Below, one piece after another: positions 8,027 through 16,105 of a stretch of 64,000 bases of DNA. The stretch's first letter is position 1; the number at the start of each line of letters is the position of its first letter. The notes beneath the pieces were generated by a model. The model searched no databases and had not been told where the DNA came from. It saw only the letters and a program-made list of their open reading frames with translations. The position numbers and the translations under genes are program-made. The stretch comes from Streptomyces sp. GESEQ-4 (GTDB lineage Bacteria > Actinomycetota > Actinomycetes > Streptomycetales > Streptomycetaceae). The stretch spans positions 1-64,000 of the forward strand of contig NZ_JAFFSU010000010.1 of assembly GCF_017948455.1 (NCBI RefSeq), written 5' to 3'.

Positions 8027-9793
8027 ATGAGCGACTTCACGGTGGGGGACACGGATTTCCTGTTGGACGGGCGGCCGGTGCGGTTGCTGTCCGGTGCGCT
8101 GCACTACTTCCGCGTGCACGAGGAGCAGTGGGGGCACCGGCTGGCGATGCTGCGGGCGATGGGCCTGAACTGTGTGGAGACATACGTCCCGTGGAATCTG
8201 CATGAGCCCGGTCCCGGCCGTTTCCGGGACGTGGGTGCGCTGGGCCGTTTCCTGGACGCGGCGCGGGAGGCGGGCCTGTGGGCGATCGTGCGGCCGGGGC
8301 CGTACATCTGCGCCGAGTGGGAGAACGGCGGGCTGCCGCACTGGGCGCCGGGGCATGCACGCACGCGTGACGAGCGTTTTCTGCGTCCCGTGGAGCGCTG
8401 GTTCGGCCGGCTGCTTGAGGAGGTCGTGCCCCGGCAGATCGACCGGGGCGGCCCGGTGATCATGGTGCAGGTGGAGAACGAGTACGGCAGCTACGGCTCG
8501 GACGCGGAGTATCTGCGCCTGCTCGCCGAGCTGCTGCGGGACCAGGGTGTCACGGTGCCGTTGTTCACCTCGGACGGCCCGGAGGACCACATGCTCTCCG
8601 GCGGCTCCGTGCCCGGTGTCCTCGCCACGGTCAATTTCGGCTCCCACGCGCGCGTGGCGTTCGAGACGCTGCGTAGGCACCGCCCCGAGGGTCCGCTGAT
8701 GTGCATGGAGTTCTGGTGCGGCTGGTTCGACCACTGGGGCGGGCAGCACACCGTGCGCGACGCCCAGAATGTGGCCGAATCCCTGCGCGAGATCCTGGAG
8801 TGCGGTGCCTCCGTCAACATCTACATGGCGCACGGCGGCACCAACTTCGCCGGCTGGGCGGGCGCCAACCGGGGCGGCGGCGACATGCACGACGGGCCGC
8901 TGGAGCCGGACGTCACCTCCTACGACTACGACGCGCCGATCGACGAGTACGGCCGCCCCACGGAGAAGTTCTGGCGCCTGCGCGAGGTGCTCGCCGAGTA
9001 CGCCGACGGTCCCCTGCTCGAACCGCCGCCGACGCCTGAGCCGTTGGGCGCCCCGGCCGACGTGGACCTCGCGGGCTGGGCGCCCCTGAGTGCCGTACTG
9101 GAGACGCTCGGCGGCCCGGAGACCACCTCTCCCCTCCCGCCGTCCTTCGAGGAGCTGGATGTCGACCGGGGGCTCGTGCGGTACGAGGTCGCCGTGCCGG
9201 GGCCGCGGCAGCCGTATCCGTTGATCGCGCGCGGGCTGCGGGATGTGGCGGTGGTGTACGTCGACGGGGAGCGGGCCGGGGTGCTCACCGAGGGCGACGA
9301 GCAGCTGAAGGAGCCGGTTGCCGGGCACGCGCGCGTGGAGCTGTGGGTGGAGTCCTTGGGGAGGGTCAATTACGGGCCGCGGTCCGGGGAGCCCAAGGGC
9401 ATCACCGGGGGCATCCTGCACGAGCGGCAGTTTCTGCACGGGGTACGCGCGCGTGCGCTGCGCCTGGACGCCTTCGACGCGGGCGTGGACGGCGTGCCCT
9501 TCGAGCTGCCGTCCGGGGCGGGTGCCCCCGGCCTGTACCGGGGTACCGTCACGGTCCGCGGCGCCGGGGACGCCTGCCTGGAGCTGCCGGGCTGGACGCG
9601 CGGGTTCGTGTGGATCAACGGCTTCAACCTCGGGCGTTACTGGTCCGCGGGCCCACAGCACACGCTGTACGTCCCCGGGCCGGTGCTGCGGGAGGGCGGC
9701 AACGAGGTGTGGGTGCTGGAGTTCGAGGGGCCGTCGCCGGATGCCGGGCTCCGCCTGATGTCCGACCCGCGAAACCCGCTCAGACCCTCGTAG
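8027..9793 (+). CDS. Beta-galactosidase, glycoside hydrolase family 35
   Basis: 588-aa retaining beta-galactosidase releasing terminal beta-linked galactose. The catalytic TIM barrel occupies about residues 10-330. E152 in VQVENEYGSYG is the predicted acid/base and E228 in MCMEFWCGWFDHWGG the nucleophile; ETYVPWNLHEP and AEWENGG are further family motifs. Two beta-sandwich (jelly-roll) domains follow, with the C-terminal signature GFVWINGFNLGRYW. No signal peptide is visible, so it is probably cytoplasmic. The start at 8027 has GAGGG about ten bases upstream; a longer in-frame reading crosses the tandem repeat and is rejected. It is divergent from an AraC-type regulator. No sugar transporter is adjacent. 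Confidence 0.92.
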   Translation: MSDFTVGDTDFLLDGRPVRLLSGALHYFRVHEEQWGHRLAMLRAMGLNCVETYVPWNLHEPGPGRFRDVGALGRFLDAAREAGLWAIVRPGPYICAEWENGGLPHWAPGHARTRDERFLRPVERWFGRLLEEVVPRQIDRGGPVIMVQVENEYGSYGSDAEYLRLLAELLRDQGVTVPLFTSDGPEDHMLSGGSVPGVLATVNFGSHARVAFETLRRHRPEGPLMCMEFWCGWFDHWGGQHTVRDAQNVAESLREILECGASVNIYMAHGGTNFAGWAGANRGGGDMHDGPLEPDVTSYDYDAPIDEYGRPTEKFWRLREVLAEYADGPLLEPPPTPEPLGAPADVDLAGWAPLSAVLETLGGPETTSPLPPSFEELDVDRGLVRYEVAVPGPRQPYPLIARGLRDVAVVYVDGERAGVLTEGDEQLKEPVAGHARVELWVESLGRVNYGPRSGEPKGITGGILHERQFLHGVRARALRLDAFDAGVDGVPFELPSGAGAPGLYRGTVTVRGAGDACLELPGWTRGFVWINGFNLGRYWSAGPQHTLYVPGPVLREGGNEVWVLEFEGPSPDAGLRLMSDPRNPLRPS

Positions 9794-9828
9794 AGTGGAA
9801 TCGGGTCAGGGCGTCTTGGGGGTACGGC

Positions 9829-10710
9829 GTGGCGAACGACGGACCGGTCGAGCACGGCTACCCACACCTGGAGACGGTGCGGGAGTCGATCACCGCGCTC
9901 TACAAGCGGCTGTCGTACGACACCATCCAGACGTTCGCGACCAGTGTGGCCCCCGTCGACGTGGCGTTCTGCGACACCGACGACCTGCATCTGGGCGCCC
10001 AGCGAGTGGCCCGGGAGCTGGTGCGGCACTACCGGCTCCCGGACGCCCGCGTGATCGTCAGCTTCCGTGAGATGAAGCACGCCGCGAACGTCGAACTCGC
10101 CGCGGGCCCGGAGTACTTCGTCGAGCTGAACGACCGCTTCCGCACCCACCGGCGGGACATCGGCGCGGCCCTCGCCCACGAGATCATGCATGTCTATCTG
10201 CACCGCCTCGACCTGTCGTTCCCGGGCACCCGCGACAACGAGATCCTCACCGACACCGCGACCACGTATCTGGGCGCCGGCTGGCTGCTCCTCGACGCCT
10301 ACCGGGAAGACGCGGCATCGTCGCAGAAGCTCGGCTATCTGACACCGGAGGAGTTCGGGTACGTCCTGGCCAAGCGCGCCCTGGTGTTCGGCGAGGATCC
10401 GTCCGTGTGGTTCACCAGTCCGCAGGCCTACACCGCGTACACGAAGGGCATGGTCCAGGCCCGCCACGACGAGCAGCAGCCCCCACTGACAGCGGCCGGC
10501 TGGGCGGGCCGCCGCCGCTACGCCCGCGACCGCCGCCACGTCCACGGCCCCCAGCCCGGCGTCCCGTACACCTTCAGCCCCGACGGCGGCGGCCACCTCC
10601 GCGTCACGTTCCCCTGCCCAACCTGCCACCAGCGGATCAGGGTGCCGGTGCGGGGGCGGATGCGGGCGCGGTGTTCTTTGTGCCGGACGGTGCTGGAGTG
10701 CGATACGTGA
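9829..10710 (+). CDS. Probable zinc metalloprotease (HExxH) with C-terminal zinc ribbon
   Basis: 293 aa, start GTG 9829 with GGGGG eight bases upstream. Residues 117-121 are HEIMH inside ALAHEIMHVYLH, followed by E138 in DNEILTDTATT. This is the spacing of a gluzincin-like active site with a third acidic ligand. The C-terminus has CPTC (263-266) and CSLC (282-285) in a basic loop, a four-cysteine zinc ribbon. There is no signal peptide or membrane segment, so it should act in the cytoplasm. I do not recognise a named family. The motifs support metal binding and possible peptidase activity, but substrate and role are unknown. It starts 35 bases after the beta-galactosidase stop on the same strand, so they may share a transcript. 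Confidence 0.75.
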   Translation: MANDGPVEHGYPHLETVRESITALYKRLSYDTIQTFATSVAPVDVAFCDTDDLHLGAQRVARELVRHYRLPDARVIVSFREMKHAANVELAAGPEYFVELNDRFRTHRRDIGAALAHEIMHVYLHRLDLSFPGTRDNEILTDTATTYLGAGWLLLDAYREDAASSQKLGYLTPEEFGYVLAKRALVFGEDPSVWFTSPQAYTAYTKGMVQARHDEQQPPLTAAGWAGRRRYARDRRHVHGPQPGVPYTFSPDGGGHLRVTFPCPTCHQRIRVPVRGRMRARCSLCRTVLECDT

Positions 10711-10733
10711 GCACTGCGCTGGCAGGTTCTTCG

Positions 10734-10787
10734 TCTGCGGGTCCGTTGAGGCTGGTCGCGCAGTTCCCCGCGCCCCTTCGGGGCGCT
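10734..10787 (-). repeat. Dispersed intergenic repeat, copy 2
   Basis: Inverted relative to copy 1: CTGCGGGTCC, then CTGGTCGCGCAGTTCCCCGC, then the hairpin GCGCCCC-TTC-GGGGCGC. It lies between two convergent genes, where the hairpin could act as a bidirectional terminator. Confidence 0.9.
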
Positions 10788-10790
10788 GAT

Positions 10791-11696
10791 CTACGCCCCG
10801 TATACCGCGCCCGGCCTCTCCGCCCGCGTCAACAGCTTCAGTACCGTCTCCCCCACCTCCCCCGCACCCCACCGCGCCCCCTTGTCGGCGGTCGGTCCCG
10901 GGCGCCAGCCCTCCATGACCGTGATCCTGCCGCCCTCCGCCTCGAAGACCCGCCCGGTCACCCCCGCGCTCCCCGCCGAGCCCAGCCAGACCACCAGCGG
11001 CGAGACGTTCTCCGGGGCCATCGTGTCGAAGCCGGCGTCCGGTGCCGCCATGGTCTCGGCGAAGGTGCGTTCAGTCATTCGCGTGCGGGCCGCGGGGGCG
11101 ATCGCGTTGACCTGAACCCCGTAGCGCCCCAGCTCGGCCGCGGCGACCAGTGTCAGACCGACGATTCCGGCCTTCGCCGCGCTGTAGTTGCCCTGTCCGA
11201 CCGAGCCGAGCAGGCCTGCACCGCTGCTGGTGTTGACGATCCGCGCGTCGGGCAGACGGCCCGCCTTGGCCTCGGCGCGCCAGTGCGCAGCGGCGTGCTT
11301 CAGCGGCAGGAAGTGACCCTTGAGGTGGACGCGTACGACGGCGTCCCAGTCGTCCTCGTCCAGGTTGACCAGCATCCGGTCGCGCAGGAAGCCCGCGTTG
11401 TTGACGAGGGTGTCGAGCCTGCCGTAGGTCTCCAGGGCGGTCCGGATCAGTGCGGCGGCGCCGTCGGTCGTGGCGATGTCGCCGCCGTGCGCGACCGCCT
11501 CGCCGCCCGCCGCGCGGATCTCGTCGACGACCTGGCCGGCGGGGCTGTCGGGGCCCGGTGTGCCGTCCAGGCCGACGCCGAGGTCGTTGACGACGACCCG
11601 CGCGCCCTCGGCGGCGAACGCCAGCGCGTGGGCGCGGCCGAGGCCACGGCCCGCGCCGGTGACGATCACGACGCGTCCGTCGCAGATTCCGGTCAT
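10791..11696 (-). CDS. Short-chain dehydrogenase/3-hydroxyacyl-CoA dehydrogenase type, HIP (steroid ring C/D) cluster
   Basis: 301-aa SDR with the NAD(P)-binding VTGAGRGLGRAHALAFAAEG near the N-terminus, NNAG, and the catalytic Ser plus YxxxK in NTSSGAGLLGSVGQGNYSAAK. The C-terminal extension (APENVSPLVVWLGSAGS then VTGRVFEAEGG) resembles actinobacterial hydroxyacyl-CoA dehydrogenases of the Hsd4A/Rv3548c type. It is the second gene of a minus-strand pair leaving the KstR2-like site at 12584, directly opposite echA20. A role oxidising a hydroxyacyl-CoA intermediate of steroid-ring breakdown is inferred from context; the exact substrate is not known. Its stop abuts a dispersed repeat. Confidence 0.82.
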   Translation of the reverse strand: MTGICDGRVVIVTGAGRGLGRAHALAFAAEGARVVVNDLGVGLDGTPGPDSPAGQVVDEIRAAGGEAVAHGGDIATTDGAAALIRTALETYGRLDTLVNNAGFLRDRMLVNLDEDDWDAVVRVHLKGHFLPLKHAAAHWRAEAKAGRLPDARIVNTSSGAGLLGSVGQGNYSAAKAGIVGLTLVAAAELGRYGVQVNAIAPAARTRMTERTFAETMAAPDAGFDTMAPENVSPLVVWLGSAGSAGVTGRVFEAEGGRITVMEGWRPGPTADKGARWGAGEVGETVLKLLTRAERPGAVYGA

Positions 11697-11744
11697 GGTG
11701 CGTCTCCTTGTCGACTCATCGCTCTTGTCTCCCCGGCGCTCATC

Positions 11745-12536
11745 TCACGTCTCTTTGTTGGCGGTTGCGGCGTCCAGGAAGGCGGGCCGCTCTCCTCCCC
11801 CGTGCACCAGCAGGCTCGCCCCGCTGATGTAGGCGGCAGCGTCGGAAGCGAGGAAGACCGCGGCGGCGCCGACGTCGGCGGGATCGGCGAGGCGGCCGAG
11901 CGGGACGGTGCGGCCGACCGCTTCGATGCCGTCGTCGCCGCCGTAGTGCAGGTGGGACAGCTCCGTGCGGACCATGCCGACGACGAGGGTGTTGACGCGG
12001 ACCTCCGGCGCCCACTCCACGGCCATGGACCGGGCGAGGCTCGCCAGGCCCGCCTTGGCCGCGCCGTACGCCGCCGTGCCGGGTGAGGGGCGGTCGCCGC
12101 TGACGCTGCCGATCATGACGACGGCGCCACGGGACCGCTTGAGGTGCCCGTACGCGGCGAGGGAGGCGGTCAGTGGAGCGATCAGGTTCAGCTCGACGAC
12201 CCGTGCGTGCCGCTCGGCGTCCGCGTCGGCCAGCCGCCGGAAGGGGCTGCCGCCCGCGTTGTTGACCAGTACGTCGAGCCGGGGCAGTCCGCCGAAGAAG
12301 GCGCGCACGGCGTCCGGGTCCCGCAGGTCCACGGGCACGAACTCGGTTCCCTCGACGGGGACTTCGGGTGGCCTGCGTGCGCAGGTGACGACCTCCGCGC
12401 CCGCCTCGACGAACGCCTTCGCGATGCCCGCGCCGACGCCGCGGGTGCCGCCGGTGACGACGGCGAGGCGGCCGCCGAGGGGCCGGTCGCGGGGATGGCC
12501 GGAGTTTTCCACAGGGTCTGGCGCTTGGTTTTCCAC
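11745..12536 (-). CDS. SDR-family oxidoreductase (Rv3549c-like), HIP cluster
   Basis: 263-aa classical SDR: cofactor loop VTGGTRGVGAGIAKAF, NNAGG, catalytic Ser in MIGSVSGDRPSPG and Y/K in YGAAKAG, and a C-terminal ISGASLLVHGGG. Start GTG 12536 has GGGAGG close upstream. The same CCTGTGGAAAAC word occurs again 24 bases downstream, so a GTG start at 12512 is possible. It is the first gene of the minus-strand pair divergent from echA20 and lies just downstream of the KstR2-like palindrome. The order matches the Rv3548c-Rv3549c-echA20 arrangement in mycobacterial steroid regions. The precise reaction is unassigned. Confidence 0.82.
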   Translation of the reverse strand: MENQAPDPVENSGHPRDRPLGGRLAVVTGGTRGVGAGIAKAFVEAGAEVVTCARRPPEVPVEGTEFVPVDLRDPDAVRAFFGGLPRLDVLVNNAGGSPFRRLADADAERHARVVELNLIAPLTASLAAYGHLKRSRGAVVMIGSVSGDRPSPGTAAYGAAKAGLASLARSMAVEWAPEVRVNTLVVGMVRTELSHLHYGGDDGIEAVGRTVPLGRLADPADVGAAAVFLASDAAAYISGASLLVHGGGERPAFLDAATANKET

Positions 12537-12583
12537 AGGGCCTCCCGCCGCGATCCGCCTGCTGCTAGCTTCGAAGCCTCACA

Positions 12584-12602
12584 CCTAACAAATGTTTGGT
12601 GG
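12584..12602. promoter_or_regulatory. Putative KstR2 operator 1 (SDR pair / echA20-ipdABC)
   Basis: CCTAACAAATGTTTGGTGG is an imperfect palindrome between divergent genes. The site at 18752 has the same pattern in the other orientation (CCTAACAAGTGTTTGGTAG on the minus strand), 17 of 19 bases identical. The two sites occur only in the two divergent promoter regions of the HIP cluster, which also encodes a KstR2-like repressor, so KstR2 binding is a strong inference. Confidence 0.75.
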
Positions 12603-12637
12603 AAAGGCAGCTGAGTGCGAAGGTAGCTGATGCGTCC

Positions 12638-13396
12638 ATGGGTGTCTCCACCTCGTCCCCGGAAAAAGGGTCCGAAAAAGACGGAATCGCCGTTGTCACA
12701 GTCGACTTCCCGCCGGTGAACGCCCTTCCGGTGGACGGCTGGTTCGCACTGGCCGACGCGGTGCGCGCGGCCGGCCGTGACCCGGAGGTGCGGTGCGTTG
12801 TGCTGGCCGCCGAGGGGCGGGGATTCAACGCGGGCGTGGACATCAAGGAGATACAGGCGCGCGGGCAGAGCGCGCTGGTCGGCGCCAACCGGGGCTGCTT
12901 CGCGGCGTTCTCGGCGGTGTACGAGTGCGAGGTGCCCGTGGTGGCGGCGGTGCAGGGCTTCTGCCTGGGAGGGGGCATCGGTCTTGTGGGGAACGCGGAT
13001 GTGATCGTGGCGAGCGAGGACGCCGCTTTCGGGCTGCCCGAGCTGGACCGTGGAGCGCTGGGCGCAGCCACCCACCTGGCCCGGCTGGTCCCGCAGCACC
13101 TGATGCGCGCCCTGTACTACACCTCGCGGACGGCGACGGCGGCCGAGCTGCACGCGCACGGCTCGGTGTGGCGGGTGGTGCCCCGCGAGGAACTCCCTTC
13201 CGCCGCCCTGGAGCTGGCCCGCGAGATAGCCGCGAAGGACGGGGAGCTGCTCCGGCTGGCCAAGGCCGCCATCAACGGCATCGACCCGGTGGACGTGCGC
13301 CGCAGCTACCGCTTCGAGCAGGGCTTCACCTACGAGGCGAGCGTGAGCGGCGTGGGCGACCGGGTCCGCGACGCCTTTGGAAAGGACGGTGACTGA
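12638..13396 (+). CDS. echA20: Enoyl-CoA hydratase-family ring hydrolase EchA20
   Basis: 252-aa crotonase-fold enzyme. In the HIP pathway EchA20 hydrolytically opens steroid ring D of the indene carboxyl-CoA intermediate, feeding IpdAB. Sequence features: VDFPPVNALPVDGWF, oxyanion-loop AEGRGFNAGVDIKE, NRGCFAAF, GFCLGGGIGLVGNADVIV and FGLPELDRGALGAATHLARLVPQH, very close in order and wording to mycobacterial EchA20. Start 12638 (MGVSTSS) is preferred; a TTG at 12596 would lie within the operator. The ipdA ATG follows the stop directly with no gap, so echA20-ipdA-ipdB-ipdC form one translation-coupled unit behind the KstR2-like site at 12584. Confidence 0.9.
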   Translation: MGVSTSSPEKGSEKDGIAVVTVDFPPVNALPVDGWFALADAVRAAGRDPEVRCVVLAAEGRGFNAGVDIKEIQARGQSALVGANRGCFAAFSAVYECEVPVVAAVQGFCLGGGIGLVGNADVIVASEDAAFGLPELDRGALGAATHLARLVPQHLMRALYYTSRTATAAELHAHGSVWRVVPREELPSAALELAREIAAKDGELLRLAKAAINGIDPVDVRRSYRFEQGFTYEASVSGVGDRVRDAFGKDGD

Positions 13397-14236
13397 ATGG
13401 GCGACACGACGATGACCACCGTGGGCGACAAGACGATGACCGCCGACGAGGCCGTTTCCGGGCTGGAGAGCGGCATGACCCTCGGCATCGGAGGCTGGGG
13501 CTCGCGCCGCAAACCGATGGCCCTGGTGAGGGCGGTGCTCCGGTCCGGCATCACCGACCTCACCGTCGTGTCGTACGGCGGCCCGGACGTCGGCATGCTC
13601 GCCGCCGCCGGCCGGATCCGCAAACTGGTCGCCCCCTTCGTCACCCTGGACTCGATCCCCCTCGAACCGCACTACCGGGCGGCCCGCGAGCGGGGGGAGC
13701 TGGAGCTGATGGAGATCGACGAGGCGATGTTCATGTGGGGGCTGCACGCGGCGGCGAACCGGCTGCCCTTCCTGCCGGTGCGGGCCGGCATCGGTTCGGA
13801 TGTGATGCGGGTCAACCCGGGTCTGCGGACGGTGACGTCGCCGTACGACGACGGGGAGACGTTCGTGGCCATGCCCGCCCTGCGCCTGGACGCGGCCCTG
13901 GTCCACGTGAACCGCGCCGACCGGCGGGGCAACGGCCAGTATCTGGGGCCCGACCCGTATTTCGACGACTTGTTCTGCGAGGCGGCGGACGCGGCGTTCG
14001 TCTCCTGCGAGCGGATCGTGGACACCGCCGAGCTGACGAAGGAGGCGGCACCCCAGACCTTGCTGATCAAGCGTCATGTGGTGACGGGCGTGGTGGAGGC
14101 GCCGGGCGGCGCGCACTTCACGTCCTGCGCCCCCGACTACGGGCGCGACGAGGCCGTGCAGAAGGAGTACGCGACCACACCCTGGGCGGAGTTCGCCGAG
14201 CGGTTCATCAACGGGCCGGAGGAGGAGGGGACATGA
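13397..14236 (+). CDS. ipdA: COCHEA-CoA hydrolase subunit alpha IpdA (CoA-transferase fold)
   Basis: 279 aa. With IpdB it forms a class I CoA-transferase-like heterodimer that, in mycobacteria, hydrolyses the last carbocyclic ring (COCHEA-CoA) rather than transferring CoA. Visible features: GMTLGIGGWGSRRKPMALVRAVLRS at the N-terminus, TVVSYGGPDVGMLAAAG, the acidic segment LMEIDEAM followed by AAANRLPFLPVRAGIGSD, and VEAPGGAHFTSCAPDYGRDE. These match IpdA rather than generic oxoacid transferases. The acidic residues in the MEIDEAM segment align with the region holding the catalytic Glu of IpdA. Its stop overlaps the ipdB start as ATGA. Confidence 0.9.
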   Translation: MGDTTMTTVGDKTMTADEAVSGLESGMTLGIGGWGSRRKPMALVRAVLRSGITDLTVVSYGGPDVGMLAAAGRIRKLVAPFVTLDSIPLEPHYRAARERGELELMEIDEAMFMWGLHAAANRLPFLPVRAGIGSDVMRVNPGLRTVTSPYDDGETFVAMPALRLDAALVHVNRADRRGNGQYLGPDPYFDDLFCEAADAAFVSCERIVDTAELTKEAAPQTLLIKRHVVTGVVEAPGGAHFTSCAPDYGRDEAVQKEYATTPWAEFAERFINGPEEEGT

Positions 14237-14961
14237 CCGTGACGCGGAGTGAGTTCTGTGTGATCGCCTGCGCCGAGGCCTGGCGCGGTGCCGGTGAGAT
14301 CCTGGCGAGCCCCATGGGCCTGATCCCCTCCGTCGGCGCGCGTCTCGCCCGGCTCACCTTCGCACCGGACCTGTTGCTGACCGACGGTGAGGCGATGCTG
14401 GTCGACGTGGACGGCACCGTGGAGGGCTGGCTGCCGTATCGGCAGCATCTGGCCCTCGTCACCGGCGGCCGGCGGCACGTGATGATGGGCGCGAGTCAGA
14501 TCGACCGCTTCGGCAACCAGAACATCTCCTGCATCGGCGACTGGGAGAAGCCGAAGCGGCAGCTTCTGGGGGTGCGGGGGGCGCCGGTCAACACCCTCAA
14601 CAACCCGACCAGTTACTGGATCCCGAAGCATTCCCGGCGGGTGTTCGTGGAGAAGGTCGACATGGTGTGCGGGGTGGGGTACGACCATGCGGCCGGTGCC
14701 CGCCATCACCGCATCCCCCGGGTCGTCTCCGACCTCGGCGTCTTCGACTTCGACACCCCGGACCGCTCGATGCGGCTGGCCTCGCTGCATCCGGGGGTGA
14801 CCGTCGAGGAGGTCAGGGATGCGACGGGGTTCGCGCTGACGATCCCGGACGAGGTGCCGTCCACCCGCGAGCCGACGCCCACCGAACTGCGGCTGATCCG
14901 CGAGGTGATCGACCCGGACAACCGGCGCGCGCGTGAGGTCCCCGAGGAGGCGAGGGCCTGA
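14233..14961 (+). CDS. ipdB: COCHEA-CoA hydrolase subunit beta IpdB
   Basis: 242 aa, the beta partner of IpdA in opening steroid ring C. It has the CoA-transferase beta-subunit layout: EFCVIACAEAWRGAGEILASPMGLIPSVGARLARLTFAPDLLLTDGEA, GASQIDRFGNQNISCIGDW, then NTLNNPTSYWIPKHSRRVFVEKVDMVCGVGYD. Start ATG 14233 overlaps the ipdA stop, with GGAGGAGGGG immediately upstream. The stop shares one base with the ipdC start (TGATG), which implies a fixed ratio of the two subunits and coupling to ipdC. A longer in-frame reading beginning inside ipdA is an artefact. Confidence 0.9.
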   Translation: MTVTRSEFCVIACAEAWRGAGEILASPMGLIPSVGARLARLTFAPDLLLTDGEAMLVDVDGTVEGWLPYRQHLALVTGGRRHVMMGASQIDRFGNQNISCIGDWEKPKRQLLGVRGAPVNTLNNPTSYWIPKHSRRVFVEKVDMVCGVGYDHAAGARHHRIPRVVSDLGVFDFDTPDRSMRLASLHPGVTVEEVRDATGFALTIPDEVPSTREPTPTELRLIREVIDPDNRRAREVPEEARA

Positions 14962-16007
14962 TGGACACCGCGCTCACCCGGCTGGTCGGGGTCCGCCACC
15001 CGATCGTGCAGACGGGCATGGGCTGGGTGGCGGGCCCACGTCTGGTCTCGGCGACGGCGAACGCGGGCGGGCTGGGCATCCTGGCCTCGGCGACGATGAC
15101 GACCGACCGGCTGCGCGAGGCGATACGCGAGGTCGCATCCCGTACGACGGCGCCCTTCGGGGTCAACCTCCGCGCCGACGCCTCCGACGCAGGCGACAGG
15201 GCACGGATCCTGATCGAGGAGGGCGTCCGGGTCGCCTCCTTCGCGCTGGCGCCCTCCCCCGAGCTGATCGGCACGCTCAAGGACGCGGGCGTGGTCGTGA
15301 TCCCGACGGTAGGCGCCCGGCGCCATGCCGAGAAGGTCGCGGCCTGGGGCGCGGACGCGGTGATCGTGCAGGGCGGGGAGGGCGGCGGACACACCGGCGA
15401 GGTGGCGACGACGGTGCTGCTGCCGCAGGTCGTGGACGCGGTGCGCATACCCGTCGTGGCGGCGGGCGGCTTCTTCGACGGCCGGGGCCTGGTCGCGGCG
15501 CTGGCCTACGGAGCGGCGGGCGTCGCCATGGGCACCCGCTTCCTGCTCACCTCGGACTCGACGGTGCCGGACGCGGTCAAGGCGCGATACCTGACGGCGA
15601 GCGTCCGGGACGTCACGGTCACCAGAGCGGTCGACGGCCTGCCCCACCGCATGCTCCGCACGGAACTGGTCGACTCACTGGAGAACTCCGGCCGCGCCAG
15701 AACCCTCCTCCGAGCCATGAGCCACGCGGCCCGCTTCCGCAAGCTGTCCGGCATCGGCTGGCCGACGATGCTCCGCGACGGACTCGCCCTCAAACACGGC
15801 AAGCACCTGTCCTGGAGCCAGGTCCTACTCGCCGCGAACACCCCGATGCTGCTCAGAGCATCGATGGTGGACGGACGCACGGACCTCGGGGTAATGGCGT
15901 CCGGACAGGTCGCCGGAGTCATCGACGACCTGCCGACATGCGCAGAACTAATCGACCGGATCATGAAGGAGGCAGAGGAGACACGGCAACGACTGACGAC
16001 CCCCTAG
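14961..16007 (+). CDS. ipdC: IpdC-type flavin oxidoreductase (nitronate monooxygenase family)
   Basis: 348-aa FMN-dependent TIM-barrel enzyme of the nitronate-monooxygenase/enoyl-reductase superfamily. It shows the N-terminal HPIVQTGMGWVAGPRLVSATANAGGLGIL, QGGEGGGHTGE and GGFFDGRGLVAALAYGAAGVAMGTRFL for FMN binding. In the HIP pathway IpdC (Rv3553 in M. tuberculosis) acts on the indane CoA intermediate to give the unsaturated substrate of EchA20. The assignment as IpdC rather than a generic family member rests on its position after ipdAB. It is the last gene of the echA20 operon; a dispersed repeat with a terminator-like hairpin begins five bases after its stop. Confidence 0.85.
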   Translation: MDTALTRLVGVRHPIVQTGMGWVAGPRLVSATANAGGLGILASATMTTDRLREAIREVASRTTAPFGVNLRADASDAGDRARILIEEGVRVASFALAPSPELIGTLKDAGVVVIPTVGARRHAEKVAAWGADAVIVQGGEGGGHTGEVATTVLLPQVVDAVRIPVVAAGGFFDGRGLVAALAYGAAGVAMGTRFLLTSDSTVPDAVKARYLTASVRDVTVTRAVDGLPHRMLRTELVDSLENSGRARTLLRAMSHAARFRKLSGIGWPTMLRDGLALKHGKHLSWSQVLLAANTPMLLRASMVDGRTDLGVMASGQVAGVIDDLPTCAELIDRIMKEAEETRQRLTTP

Positions 16008-16011
16008 CAAC

Positions 16012-16067
16012 AGCGCCCCGTAAGGGGCGCGGGGAACTGCGCGACCAGCCACAACGAAGCCGCAGAC
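16012..16067 (+). repeat. Dispersed intergenic repeat, copy 3
   Basis: Complete copy: hairpin GCGCCCC-GTAA-GGGGCGC at 16013-16030, then GGGGAACTGCGCGACCAGCC and a CCGCAGAC tail. It lies between convergent ipdC and fadA6 and is well placed as a terminator. Confidence 0.92.
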
Positions 16068-16105
16068 AACCCACGACCCATCACAGCCCCCCAGCAAAAC
16101 GCCCG

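Noticed and set aside
7846..8052. Upstream starts for the AraC gene
   Set aside because: They translate the tandem repeat into DLDxH and have weak ribosome sites.
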